Shown piece by piece: positions 42,474 to 50,188 of a stretch of DNA of 61,325 nt (position 1 is its first letter; the number at the start of each line of letters is the position of its first letter). Location of the stretch: positions 1 to 61,325 of the forward strand of contig JAGVQJ010000084.1 in NCBI GenBank assembly GCA_020051775.1, given 5' to 3'. Source of the stretch: Calditrichota bacterium (GTDB lineage: Bacteria; Electryoneota; B3-LCP). The translations under genes were made by a program, and so were the position numbers. The notes beneath the pieces are model-generated. The model saw only the letters and a program-made list of their open reading frames with translations. It did no database searches and was not told the origin of the DNA.

Positions 42474-44606
42474 CTAATTGGTATACCCGAGCGAACGCAG
42501 CCGCTGGATTTCTATTAATGTCATTTCACGTCTGGGGGATTGATTAGGTCGTCGTGATTCATCTATGAAGCCTTCCAGACGCAGTGATAGCGTATCAGCT
42601 AACTCATGCTGCGAAGTGTAGATATTGTTGGCTTCGCCCGGATCCGATTTCAGATTGAACAGCAGCGTATCGCAGGATCCTCCCTGTAGGTCGTAGCGTA
42701 ATATCAACTTATAAGGCTCCGCCACCAACCCGCTCCAGATTTCGTCATTTTCCTGAAACATCAAGAAATTGTCGCGGGGAGATTCGCTTGCAGGCCGTAG
42801 TAATGATTCTCCTTCTCCTAATGGCAACTCTTGGTTGATACCCGCCAGATCGAGAAGGGTGGGAGCGACGTCCAGGATGGAGACGGCTTCAGGATGTTCA
42901 GGAAGAGAAATCCCCATCTCCGGAGGAATGTATAGTATCAGAGGGATTTTAACCTCCTCGTCATAAAGCGAAGATTTGTGGTAGAATCCCCCATGCTCCA
43001 TGAACTCTTCGCCATGATCCGCCATGATGATAATGATGGTGTTATCGGCCAAGCCCGATTCGTTTACGGCCGACCAGATTTTCTTCACCTGCTTGTCTGC
43101 AACCCGGACTCCATTTATATATCGTTGATGCAGGATTTCACGGACAAATTCGTTCTGGGATAAAGAATGTGAGGGATTAATGTCTTGGCTGGCATATTTG
43201 TGAGACAACTTTTGCACCTTTTCCAGGTTTATTAACTTTCCCTGATAGGGTTTGGACCAATAAGGTACGTGGGGTTCGTTGTAATGCAAATATAAAAAGA
43301 ATGGTTTTTTAGATTGATTTTGAATGAAATCCACCGCTGGTTTGGTCATGTTTGGACCGGTTGCGCAGAGATAGTCATTGGAGACAAATCCGAATTGGTA
43401 AGCCAGCTCGAGAAGGAATTCCGGCGAGCGGAAAAACGTCTTAAATGGTAGAAATAACTGGTAAGATCCCTTCCCCCGTAAAAATTCAAATTCGTCGAAG
43501 GAGCGGTCGAAATTATAGAAACTCGAAATATAATGATTGCTCGTGAAGGCCGCAGTTTTATAGCCGCTTTGGCGCAATAGGTCTACGAACGTGGGAACGT
43601 CATCCGGTAAAATGCCTCTTTCCAGCATGCCGATTTTGTTGGGAGGCAACGAGGTGAACAAGGACGCCACTGCCGGAAAAGTCCAGCATGTGGTCGAATA
43701 ACACGAAGGATAGACTTTCCCCGACCGGCCGATTTCGTCCATCCAGGGAGTCAGATTTTGGTCGCCGGAAACGACTCCGACATGATCGGCGCGCATCGAG
43801 TCGAAAAGCAGGATTATGATATTCGGACTTGGTTGACTGATCTCAGAGGATTTTGCCGAGACGGTGGAGATCAGGGAATCTGGGACGAGGCGAGGCGATT
43901 TTATGCAGAGTAATGCGGCCAGTAGTGGGAAGGCGAGCATACAGAGCCGGAAGCTTCCGGGGGTTTTGGCTACCTTCAGGATTCCAGCGACAAGCCCTGC
44001 AGACAATAGCATGAACGCAGGTTGTAGCATCAGGTTCAGCGGAGTGAAGGCATTGTAGAATACGAAATATCGCGGAGCGTCACTCTGTTGGAAGAATCGG
44101 TAGGTGACTTTGGTGCTGACGATCAGGTAGATGAGAACGACGAGGAAACCGGCAAACAGAAGGCGATAGTTGATGCGGCGGGGGCGCATTTTAATACTCA
44201 GCGCCAGGTTAATTGCCAGTCCAATCACCAGGGTGATGGGGACCCAAAATGCGCTCAGTGAGTAGCTGAGATTGGGGGAACGCAAATGCAAAATCGCTAC
44301 GACGAGCTGGCGGAACAAACCTCCCCAGAGAAGGGCGATCACCACCACCAAAAACCAGCTGTATTTCTGTCCCGCCCATACGTATTTGGGAAAAACTCGC
44401 CCGTAGAGGTAGGTGAGTCCTTCTGTGATGGCGCCAAAAATCAGAAAGAGCAGGCCATAATATACCACTCCCCAGAACATTCTGCGAGCTTCAAAATGGA
44501 ATATTCCAAAGATGCTACTGACGAAATTCTCCCAGAGAAGGAAGACCAATCCAATCAACAGGTAGGATAATATCGGATTGCGACGGGTTTCAGATCCGAG
44601 AGTCAT
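42474..44606 (-). CDS. Membrane protein with sulfatase-like (alkaline phosphatase superfamily) domain, threonine at nucleophile position
   Basis: 710 residues. About seven hydrophobic helices fill the first ~240 residues. A sulfatase-fold domain follows from PNIIILLFDSMRADHVG to about residue 650, with metal-binding MADHGEEFMEHGGFYHK near its end. Aligning TTCWTFPAVASLFTS to the sulfatase signature C-x-P-S-R-x-S-L-x-T-G puts Thr309, not Cys or Ser, in the formylglycine position. Thr is the nucleophile of the lipoteichoic-acid-synthase and phosphoethanolamine-transferase branch, so a phospho-group transferase acting on envelope polymers is as likely as a sulfatase. GGAGG is 8 nt before the ATG. 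By eye more AT-rich than its neighbours; possibly acquired. Confidence 0.8.
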   Translation of the reverse strand: MTLGSETRRNPILSYLLIGLVFLLWENFVSSIFGIFHFEARRMFWGVVYYGLLFLIFGAITEGLTYLYGRVFPKYVWAGQKYSWFLVVVIALLWGGLFRQLVVAILHLRSPNLSYSLSAFWVPITLVIGLAINLALSIKMRPRRINYRLLFAGFLVVLIYLIVSTKVTYRFFQQSDAPRYFVFYNAFTPLNLMLQPAFMLLSAGLVAGILKVAKTPGSFRLCMLAFPLLAALLCIKSPRLVPDSLISTVSAKSSEISQPSPNIIILLFDSMRADHVGVVSGDQNLTPWMDEIGRSGKVYPSCYSTTCWTFPAVASLFTSLPPNKIGMLERGILPDDVPTFVDLLRQSGYKTAAFTSNHYISSFYNFDRSFDEFEFLRGKGSYQLFLPFKTFFRSPEFLLELAYQFGFVSNDYLCATGPNMTKPAVDFIQNQSKKPFFLYLHYNEPHVPYWSKPYQGKLINLEKVQKLSHKYASQDINPSHSLSQNEFVREILHQRYINGVRVADKQVKKIWSAVNESGLADNTIIIIMADHGEEFMEHGGFYHKSSLYDEEVKIPLILYIPPEMGISLPEHPEAVSILDVAPTLLDLAGINQELPLGEGESLLRPASESPRDNFLMFQENDEIWSGLVAEPYKLILRYDLQGGSCDTLLFNLKSDPGEANNIYTSQHELADTLSLRLEGFIDESRRPNQSPRREMTLIEIQRLRSLGYTN

Positions 44607-44909
44607 CGTGCAAGCCTCCGACGTATTTTCGGGCGGTTCAAATTAGTAGGGATTTTTTGCGTGAGCTTGTTAAGCTGTCGTGATCTCCTCTGCAATTATT
44701 GCGCGGTTATTGGTTCTATAAGCATATATTACACGAACGAGGTTGTTACCAACCCCCTTTTTATTTAGTTGCAAAGAACATTCCAGATTGGGTTTCGCCA
44801 GTAATTTAGGGAACGTATAATTAACTCTGTGCAATCGGATCGAGTGCAATTCGTGCGCGGGTTGTGTCCGGGCCGGCGAGGGGATGTCCAGTGAAATCAT
44901 AATGCTCTC
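44607..44909. other. 303-bp intergenic region
   Basis: Lies between two minus-strand genes. AT-rich. It may hold the promoter of the membrane protein at 42474: on the minus strand TTGGTA and TATATG lie 18 bp apart around 44730-44760, but the match is weak. An open frame of 76 codons on the minus strand has no ribosome-binding site and no recognisable sequence, and is not accepted as a gene. Confidence 0.4.
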
Positions 44910-45731
44910 TCAACCCTTCCCCTTCCACACCAGCGACAACACAATAGACCCCGACAGTATCCCTACGATCACCGCCAGTGACGCCGGCGTGGACACGTGG
45001 AACACGTCCATTAGCAGCATCTTGATCCCCACGAACGCCAGGATCAACGCCACCCCGGATTTCAGGAAGCGGAACAGTCCCATGATGTTGGCCAGCAGGA
45101 AGTACAGCGACCGCAGCCCCAGGATGGCGAAAATGTTGGAACTGATGACGATGAAGGTGTCCTGTGTGATGGCTAAAATAGCGGGGATCGAATCTATGGC
45201 GAACATGATGTCCGAACTCTCGATCACCAGCACCACGAGAAACAGCGGCGTGGCTGCCAATCCAGCCTGTGTGCGCGAAAAGAACTTGTCGCCTACGTAC
45301 TCTTTCGTCACCGGGAAAATCTTGCGAAACCAGCGCACAAGAGGTATTTTATCCGGTTCGACCTCTTTTTCGCCTGCGAAAGCCATTTTGTAAGCGCTGT
45401 AGAGCAGCAGCAGCCCAAAGGCGTAGATGACCTGGTGGAAGAGATGAATCAGAGCTACGCCGAACACTACGAACAGCAGCCTAAATACAACGGCCCCCGC
45501 AATGCCCCAGTTTAAGGCTCGGTGTTGCTGATGTGTAGTCACGCCGAAATAAGAGAAGATCATGATGAAGACGAACAGGTTGTCCACCGACAGCGAGTAC
45601 TCGATGATGTAACCGGTGAAGAATTCCAGCGCCTTCTGCTGGCCCTTGAAAATGAGAATTCCCGCATTGAACGCCAGCGCCAGAGATATCCAGGCCAGCA
45701 CCCTGATCAAATCTTTTTTCCGTTGTTTCAT
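44910..45731 (-). CDS. terC: TerC/Alx family integral membrane protein
   Basis: 273 residues with about seven hydrophobic helices. Family marks: YIIEYSLSVDNLFVFIMIFSYF-like helix (EYSLSVDNLFVF at about 43-54) and VIESSDIMFAIDSIPAI at about 166-182, both carrying membrane acidic residues proposed to move Mn2+ or other metal ions. TerC relatives are linked with tellurite resistance, manganese export and metal loading of exported proteins. Shorter than usual (~310-330): the first helix and its aspartate seem to be missing, and the start lies just 12 nt after the previous gene. A downstream partner of the long secreted protein gene in one operon. Confidence 0.9.
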   Translation of the reverse strand: MKQRKKDLIRVLAWISLALAFNAGILIFKGQQKALEFFTGYIIEYSLSVDNLFVFIMIFSYFGVTTHQQHRALNWGIAGAVVFRLLFVVFGVALIHLFHQVIYAFGLLLLYSAYKMAFAGEKEVEPDKIPLVRWFRKIFPVTKEYVGDKFFSRTQAGLAATPLFLVVLVIESSDIMFAIDSIPAILAITQDTFIVISSNIFAILGLRSLYFLLANIMGLFRFLKSGVALILAFVGIKMLLMDVFHVSTPASLAVIVGILSGSIVLSLVWKGKG

Positions 45732-45743
45732 GAACTTGGAGGC

Positions 45744-48467
45744 CTACTTTATTACCACGAATTTGCCGGTCTTGATCTTCCCCTTGCCGATAGTTGTCTG
45801 ATCTTCCACGCTGAACAGATAAATCCCGCTGACGATCTGCTGACCGTTGCGGCTGTTCAGATCCCAACTCTCGGAATTGGGACTCGTCCAGTGCGTATTC
45901 AGATCCCCCATGGTATTGACTTCGATGGAGGAGTGGGGGATGATCTGTACCAGATCGCCTCCCACCGTGTAAACCCTGATCATACACTGGGCCGGCAGGT
46001 TGATGAATTCCAGCCGCCGGTCGGTTTGCGGGAAAAACTCGGGCGTACCATCTTCCTGGTTTTCCCAGGAGAGGCCATTGGCGTAGGTGGTTGTGTAATC
46101 TAGATACGCACGATAGGGATTGGGCACAACTCCAACTTCATCCTCCGGATTGCCGCCAGGTGCGGCGTAGACGGCGTTGGCGCTGCGAGCAGTTTCCAAC
46201 GGCGCCGTCCCGGTGCGCGGATCGCCATAATCGAATGAGCAGACGGCGTACCAGCGCGGAAACAGAGGATGGGCGTCATGGATTTCGTAGCGGTAGGTCG
46301 AATCCGATTCCCAGAGCATCTCCAACCCAGTATTTTGCCCGCAGGGTTTGCGATAGTAAACCACTCCGTCAATGATAGTATCGGGCGGGGCATTCGTTCG
46401 GATATCCGGGTGCGTGACCATGGAATCATTGATCGAATAGTAGGCATAATCCACGCGATCGAATTGCCCTAAAATGTCATAATCGGTCTCCAGGCCGCTG
46501 TTGGATACGTAGATACGGTAGCCTTCGAAATCCTGTACACCGGCGAAGGGGTCGTAATAGCCCGGATCTTCGGCGTTCTTTTTCCAATGCAGTAGAACCT
46601 GGTCCGTTTCCAAAGTGTAGGATAATTCCGGAATAGGCGGCGGTGGCGGTCCTTTGAAATCAGGAATTCCGTCTCCGGGATCCAGCACATTGTTGTTGCG
46701 CGTATAGCCGATGTTCAGATAACCGTAACGCGGATCGAAGACGAATTCCGGTCGCGAGATTTCGTCTTCTCCATAATCCAGACGGCCGTTTCGTTCGGTG
46801 CCATCCACATCCGGTCCGGGATAAGGACCTTTGTACTGCCCGAAATAAATGACCGAATCCCCAATGTCTTTAGCATATAGACCGTCGAAACCCACGTCTT
46901 CTCCATACCAGCCGTCGCCGTTGGAATCCATCATCTCATTGTCGTAAACGCGCGCCGCCCAGGCGGAATTGTAACGCAGATTGGCGAAATCGAACAGGTC
47001 TGGATTGATGTTGTTGGGATTTTCCTGCGGGTTTTTAACATCGTGGAAGTTAGGTCCTGCAATGTATGCTACGGTCATGTGAAACTCCTCGCCGGGGTTC
47101 AATCTGTAAACGTCATTGCCGGACGGGTCGGTGTGATCGTATATCCCCAACGGCCCCCAGGAGAGCAGGTAGCGCGTGTCGAATCCATTGGCGATATCGG
47201 TGGCGAAGGTGGAGTTGGGTTCGGTTCGCCAAGTGTGAGTTTCCAGAACGTTGCCGGTTTCCGGATCCAGGATTTCCTGAGCGTGATCCGCTATCCAGGC
47301 GGGGTCGTTGACAAAGACCTGATCGTGATCGAATTCCCCATTGGACAGGACGAAGTACTTGCGCGCATCCCCCACAGGCGTGCCCCAAGTCCCCGTCCAG
47401 TCGCTTTCGGATTGATCGTCCGTCCAAGCGGGGCCGTAATCCAGGTCGGGATTTTCATTGCGAATCCACCAGTTGAAAGAGGTTCTCAATCTGGGGTTGG
47501 GAGCTCGAACCACCCTAACGCCGGTAACCGCCGGGCAGGTGAAACTCGGGCCGGAATTGACGCCGATTGGTCGGCCGTCGTTATCGGCGATCCAGGCGGT
47601 ATTGATGATCAGAGAATCCGGTATCGTGCTGCCATCCGGCAGGATGCGGTCGAAGTAATACCACTGCTGAAAACCGCAGATATCATCATTCTTCGGTGTA
47701 ACCTCCCCTTCCCAGCCCACATCGCCGTCAATGTAGTAACCTACGTACAGGTTTTTCAGGAAATTTGTGGCGATGTTCTTGACCACATAATCAATCAGGA
47801 TGAATTCTCGAGCGTAATTGAAAGACCATGAGTAGGAGCGCTGTTCCACCCGAATTCCCAACGGGAAATGTGGGCCGTCAACGATGTCAGGCTGGACCCA
47901 AAACGACTCGGTCAAGGTATCACAGTATGCCGCCAGGAAATCCTGTTCGGCGATGGCCAAGGAATCGAAAACCGGTTCTCCCAGGCGATTGAAAGTGTTG
48001 GGTGTAGTGGATCGTTCTCGAATGCCGTGCTCTTCTTGCGGCGATTCTCCCGTGACGCCCGGTTGGAACTCCTGACCTTCCACCCAACCCGCGGTGCCAA
48101 TGGAAACCCGCGGGAACTCAAAGCCGCCTTCCTGCACCAAGGCTCCGACCCAGAGGCCTCCCTGGTATAAATACTGCACATGGGAGCTGCCGGGGTACTC
48201 GCATTGCGGCGCCCATTGGCCGGGGTACTCGGGGTCACTCATGGCCATAGTGGAAGATTGATTGAAGTTGCCGATAAAGCCCCAGTTGGTGACCGTCAAC
48301 CACAAGTTGCCCTTGCGATGAGTGCGGTTAGTGCGGGCGATATTGGAGACGTCTATACCGCGCAGAGGGTCCTTGGGATCGAAGGGCGGCCAATCTTCCT
48401 TGCCCTGGGAGAAGACTAGGTTCGATAGTAGCAGCGCCAAGAGGCTCAAGGCAGCGATAGTTTTCAT
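45744..48467 (-). CDS. Large secreted protein with C-terminal FlgD/sorting-like module
   Basis: 907 residues. Signal peptide MKTIAALSLLALLLSNLVFS. The mature part is rich in aromatic, Asn and Asp residues, with many beta-strand-like segments (VTNWGFIGNFNQSS, YLYQGGLWVGALV, WAADHAQ-type repeats absent). Its last ~120 residues, from VGVVPNPYRAYLDYTTTY, carry the PNPYR ... LPAQCMIRVYTVGGDLVQII ... SGIYLFSVED ... KFVVIK layout of surface-sorting domains in FCB candidate phyla. No enzyme motif is found. From memory, large secreted proteins of this architecture are abundant in Zixibacteria/KSB1-like genomes, with unknown roles. TerC follows 12 nt downstream. Confidence 0.8.
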   Translation of the reverse strand: MKTIAALSLLALLLSNLVFSQGKEDWPPFDPKDPLRGIDVSNIARTNRTHRKGNLWLTVTNWGFIGNFNQSSTMAMSDPEYPGQWAPQCEYPGSSHVQYLYQGGLWVGALVQEGGFEFPRVSIGTAGWVEGQEFQPGVTGESPQEEHGIRERSTTPNTFNRLGEPVFDSLAIAEQDFLAAYCDTLTESFWVQPDIVDGPHFPLGIRVEQRSYSWSFNYAREFILIDYVVKNIATNFLKNLYVGYYIDGDVGWEGEVTPKNDDICGFQQWYYFDRILPDGSTIPDSLIINTAWIADNDGRPIGVNSGPSFTCPAVTGVRVVRAPNPRLRTSFNWWIRNENPDLDYGPAWTDDQSESDWTGTWGTPVGDARKYFVLSNGEFDHDQVFVNDPAWIADHAQEILDPETGNVLETHTWRTEPNSTFATDIANGFDTRYLLSWGPLGIYDHTDPSGNDVYRLNPGEEFHMTVAYIAGPNFHDVKNPQENPNNINPDLFDFANLRYNSAWAARVYDNEMMDSNGDGWYGEDVGFDGLYAKDIGDSVIYFGQYKGPYPGPDVDGTERNGRLDYGEDEISRPEFVFDPRYGYLNIGYTRNNNVLDPGDGIPDFKGPPPPPIPELSYTLETDQVLLHWKKNAEDPGYYDPFAGVQDFEGYRIYVSNSGLETDYDILGQFDRVDYAYYSINDSMVTHPDIRTNAPPDTIIDGVVYYRKPCGQNTGLEMLWESDSTYRYEIHDAHPLFPRWYAVCSFDYGDPRTGTAPLETARSANAVYAAPGGNPEDEVGVVPNPYRAYLDYTTTYANGLSWENQEDGTPEFFPQTDRRLEFINLPAQCMIRVYTVGGDLVQIIPHSSIEVNTMGDLNTHWTSPNSESWDLNSRNGQQIVSGIYLFSVEDQTTIGKGKIKTGKFVVIK

Positions 48468-48504
48468 GGTTATCCCAGATAAACCGATTTCACCAGGGTG
48501 ATAC

Positions 48505-48532
48505 TCTATAACGGGAACACGAGGTGCGTCAG
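48505..48532 (-). promoter_or_regulatory. Possible promoter of the 907-residue secreted protein gene
   Basis: Minus strand CTGACG (48532-48527), 16-bp spacer, TATAGA (48510-48505); four of six matches in each box. Confidence 0.3.
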
Positions 48533-48598
48533 CCGGTTATCTAATGAAAGCCGGATCATGATCGCGGTAATCCACAATATACTTTCAATAGGATTCAC

Positions 48599-50188
48599 TT
48601 GTCAAGGGAAAGTTCCAAGTCTCGTGATGGAAAGTCGGTCATAAGTTCATCCGCGGGCCGAATTACGCTTCCAGCCGGTGAGGGATCGCTATTGGAACGG
48701 CTGCGGCAGGGGGGATTTCACTTGCGTGCGGACTGCGGCGGGGAAGGTTCTTGTGGACGCTGCCGAGTTCGATATTTATCCCCGGCGCCTATTCCGGATG
48801 AAGATGAAACCGATCTTTTCACAACCCTGGAGATCGCCGCCGGTTGGCGTCTGGCCTGCCGCCACGTGGACGAGGTTGCCGAGGTGGAAATAAACGCAGA
48901 CTGGGAGCCGATCTTCCAACTTGAATCCTCCGGGTCAATTCCGTCTGAAGCAGTGCTTGGTCTGGCAGTGGACATCGGCACCACTGGATTGGTGGTTGCT
49001 CTGGTGGACAAGAGCACCGGTAAAATTCTGCTAACCGCTCGGGGGTATAATCCGCAGCGCGCCTGGGGAGCCGACGTGATGACACGCCTGGTATCCGCCC
49101 GTGATCCTGCCGCGCTGAATCTGCTGCAGCAGGCCGTTTTAAACTCAATTCAGGGTGCCTACGCTACTCTTCAAGCTGAGTCACCCCCCTTTTTATGGGG
49201 GGGCGGGGGGAATCGAATCCCATCTTTGGCTGTAGGCAACACCGCCATGATCCACCTGGCCGCCGGCGTCCCCGAGACCACCCTGTCCGTGTTTCCCTTC
49301 CATTCGCCTTTGGAAGAGCGAGGGAGTAGTTATGTGTCAACGGAGGGAATGTCGTTACAATTGGCTGGCCCGGTTTCGGGATTCGTGGGATCGGATCTGT
49401 TGGCGGTACTGCGCGCGCTGAATTTACATTCCGCTTCTCCCCTCCTCAACAAGGAGGCGCAGGGGGGTGGGGGAGATTTTAAACCGCCTACCCTCATCAT
49501 GGATCTGGGCACCAACAGCGAGATAGCGCTGTGGGATGGCGAAGGCTACTGGGTGACTTCTTGTGCCGCCGGACCGGCTTTCGAAGGCGGAGGTATTTCC
49601 TGCGGTTCGCCAGCGGGTCCGAGTGTGGCAGTAGACGTGCAAAAAGATGAAGGAAATTGGAAGTTCTCGCCGGAAGGCCTATGTGTCGGCCTATGCGGAT
49701 CGGCGTTAATCGCGCTGCTAGCGCAACTGATTCGCAGTGGGGAAATGGATCATTCCGGCAAGTTGGTTCGGAGCCGCACTATCGTATTGCAAGATGATCC
49801 GCCCCTGAAGCTGACTCAAAAAGACGTGCGTTCTTTGCAACTGGCGAAGGGTGCCATTCACACCGGCATCACAGTGCTGGCGAGACGCGCCGGATTAACA
49901 TTGGATGCGATCCGTCGGATCGTTGTCACCGGAGCTTTCGCTCGCAGCCTGAAGGCGGATGACCTGAAGGAGATCGGTCTGATCCCTTTCGTTGCTCCCC
50001 AGGTGACCTTCATGAACGACGGCGCGCTGCAAGGAGCCGCTCTGGCGCTGGCGGACGAGGAAGAGCCGTTCTCTTCGATTCGTCCCCTGATCCAGGTTGT
50101 CAACCTTGTGGACGAACCGGACTTCCAGGATCTCTTCGTGGCGGGGGTGGAACTTAAGCCGATGGAATCGCCTAATTCGCCGGAGTAA
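48599..50188 (+). CDS. ASKHA-domain corrinoid-activation (RACE/DUF4445-like) protein with N-terminal [2Fe-2S] ferredoxin domain
   Basis: 529 residues, TTG start at 48599 with AGGA upstream. The N-terminal domain carries Cys46, Cys52, Cys55 and Cys87 (C-x5-C-x2-C...C), a plant-type [2Fe-2S] site. The rest is the ATP-binding activator type: VDIGTTGLVVALVD near residue 124, VGNTAMIHLAAG, IMDLGTNSEIAL, SCAAGPAFEGGGISCG and VTGAFARS. These proteins reduce Co(II) corrinoids in methyltransferases or demethylases with ATP. No corrinoid protein or methyltransferase of that kind is nearby. Odd: two GC-rich palindromic repeats are inserted in frame (49181-49219 and 49436-49484), adding SPPFLWGGGGNRIP and about 16 residues near SPLLNKEAQGGGGDF. 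Overlaps the convergent VWA gene by 17 nt. Confidence 0.88.
   Translation: MSRESSKSRDGKSVISSSAGRITLPAGEGSLLERLRQGGFHLRADCGGEGSCGRCRVRYLSPAPIPDEDETDLFTTLEIAAGWRLACRHVDEVAEVEINADWEPIFQLESSGSIPSEAVLGLAVDIGTTGLVVALVDKSTGKILLTARGYNPQRAWGADVMTRLVSARDPAALNLLQQAVLNSIQGAYATLQAESPPFLWGGGGNRIPSLAVGNTAMIHLAAGVPETTLSVFPFHSPLEERGSSYVSTEGMSLQLAGPVSGFVGSDLLAVLRALNLHSASPLLNKEAQGGGGDFKPPTLIMDLGTNSEIALWDGEGYWVTSCAAGPAFEGGGISCGSPAGPSVAVDVQKDEGNWKFSPEGLCVGLCGSALIALLAQLIRSGEMDHSGKLVRSRTIVLQDDPPLKLTQKDVRSLQLAKGAIHTGITVLARRAGLTLDAIRRIVVTGAFARSLKADDLKEIGLIPFVAPQVTFMNDGALQGAALALADEEEPFSSIRPLIQVVNLVDEPDFQDLFVAGVELKPMESPNSPE
49181..49219. repeat. C/G-tract palindrome inside the ASKHA gene, first copy
   Basis: CCCCCC-TTTTTAT-GGGGGG followed by CGGGGGGAATC. 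Reads through in frame and adds about 13 codons immediately before the conserved VGNTAMIHL strand. Confidence 0.75.
49436..49484. repeat. C/G-tract palindrome inside the ASKHA gene, second copy
   Basis: CTCCCCTCCT and AAGGAGG form a CTCCT-CAACA-AGGAG hairpin, then GCGCAGGGGGGTGGGGGAG and ATTTTAA. In frame, about 16 codons, directly before LIMDLGTNSE. Similar end sequence (GGGGGAGAT/GAATC) to the copies at 49181, 25381 and 61019. Confidence 0.75.

Noticed and set aside
44670-44900. 76-codon minus-strand ORF in the gap before TerC's downstream neighbour
   Set aside because: No ribosome-binding site, no recognisable sequence, and it occupies the likely promoter region of the gene at 42474.
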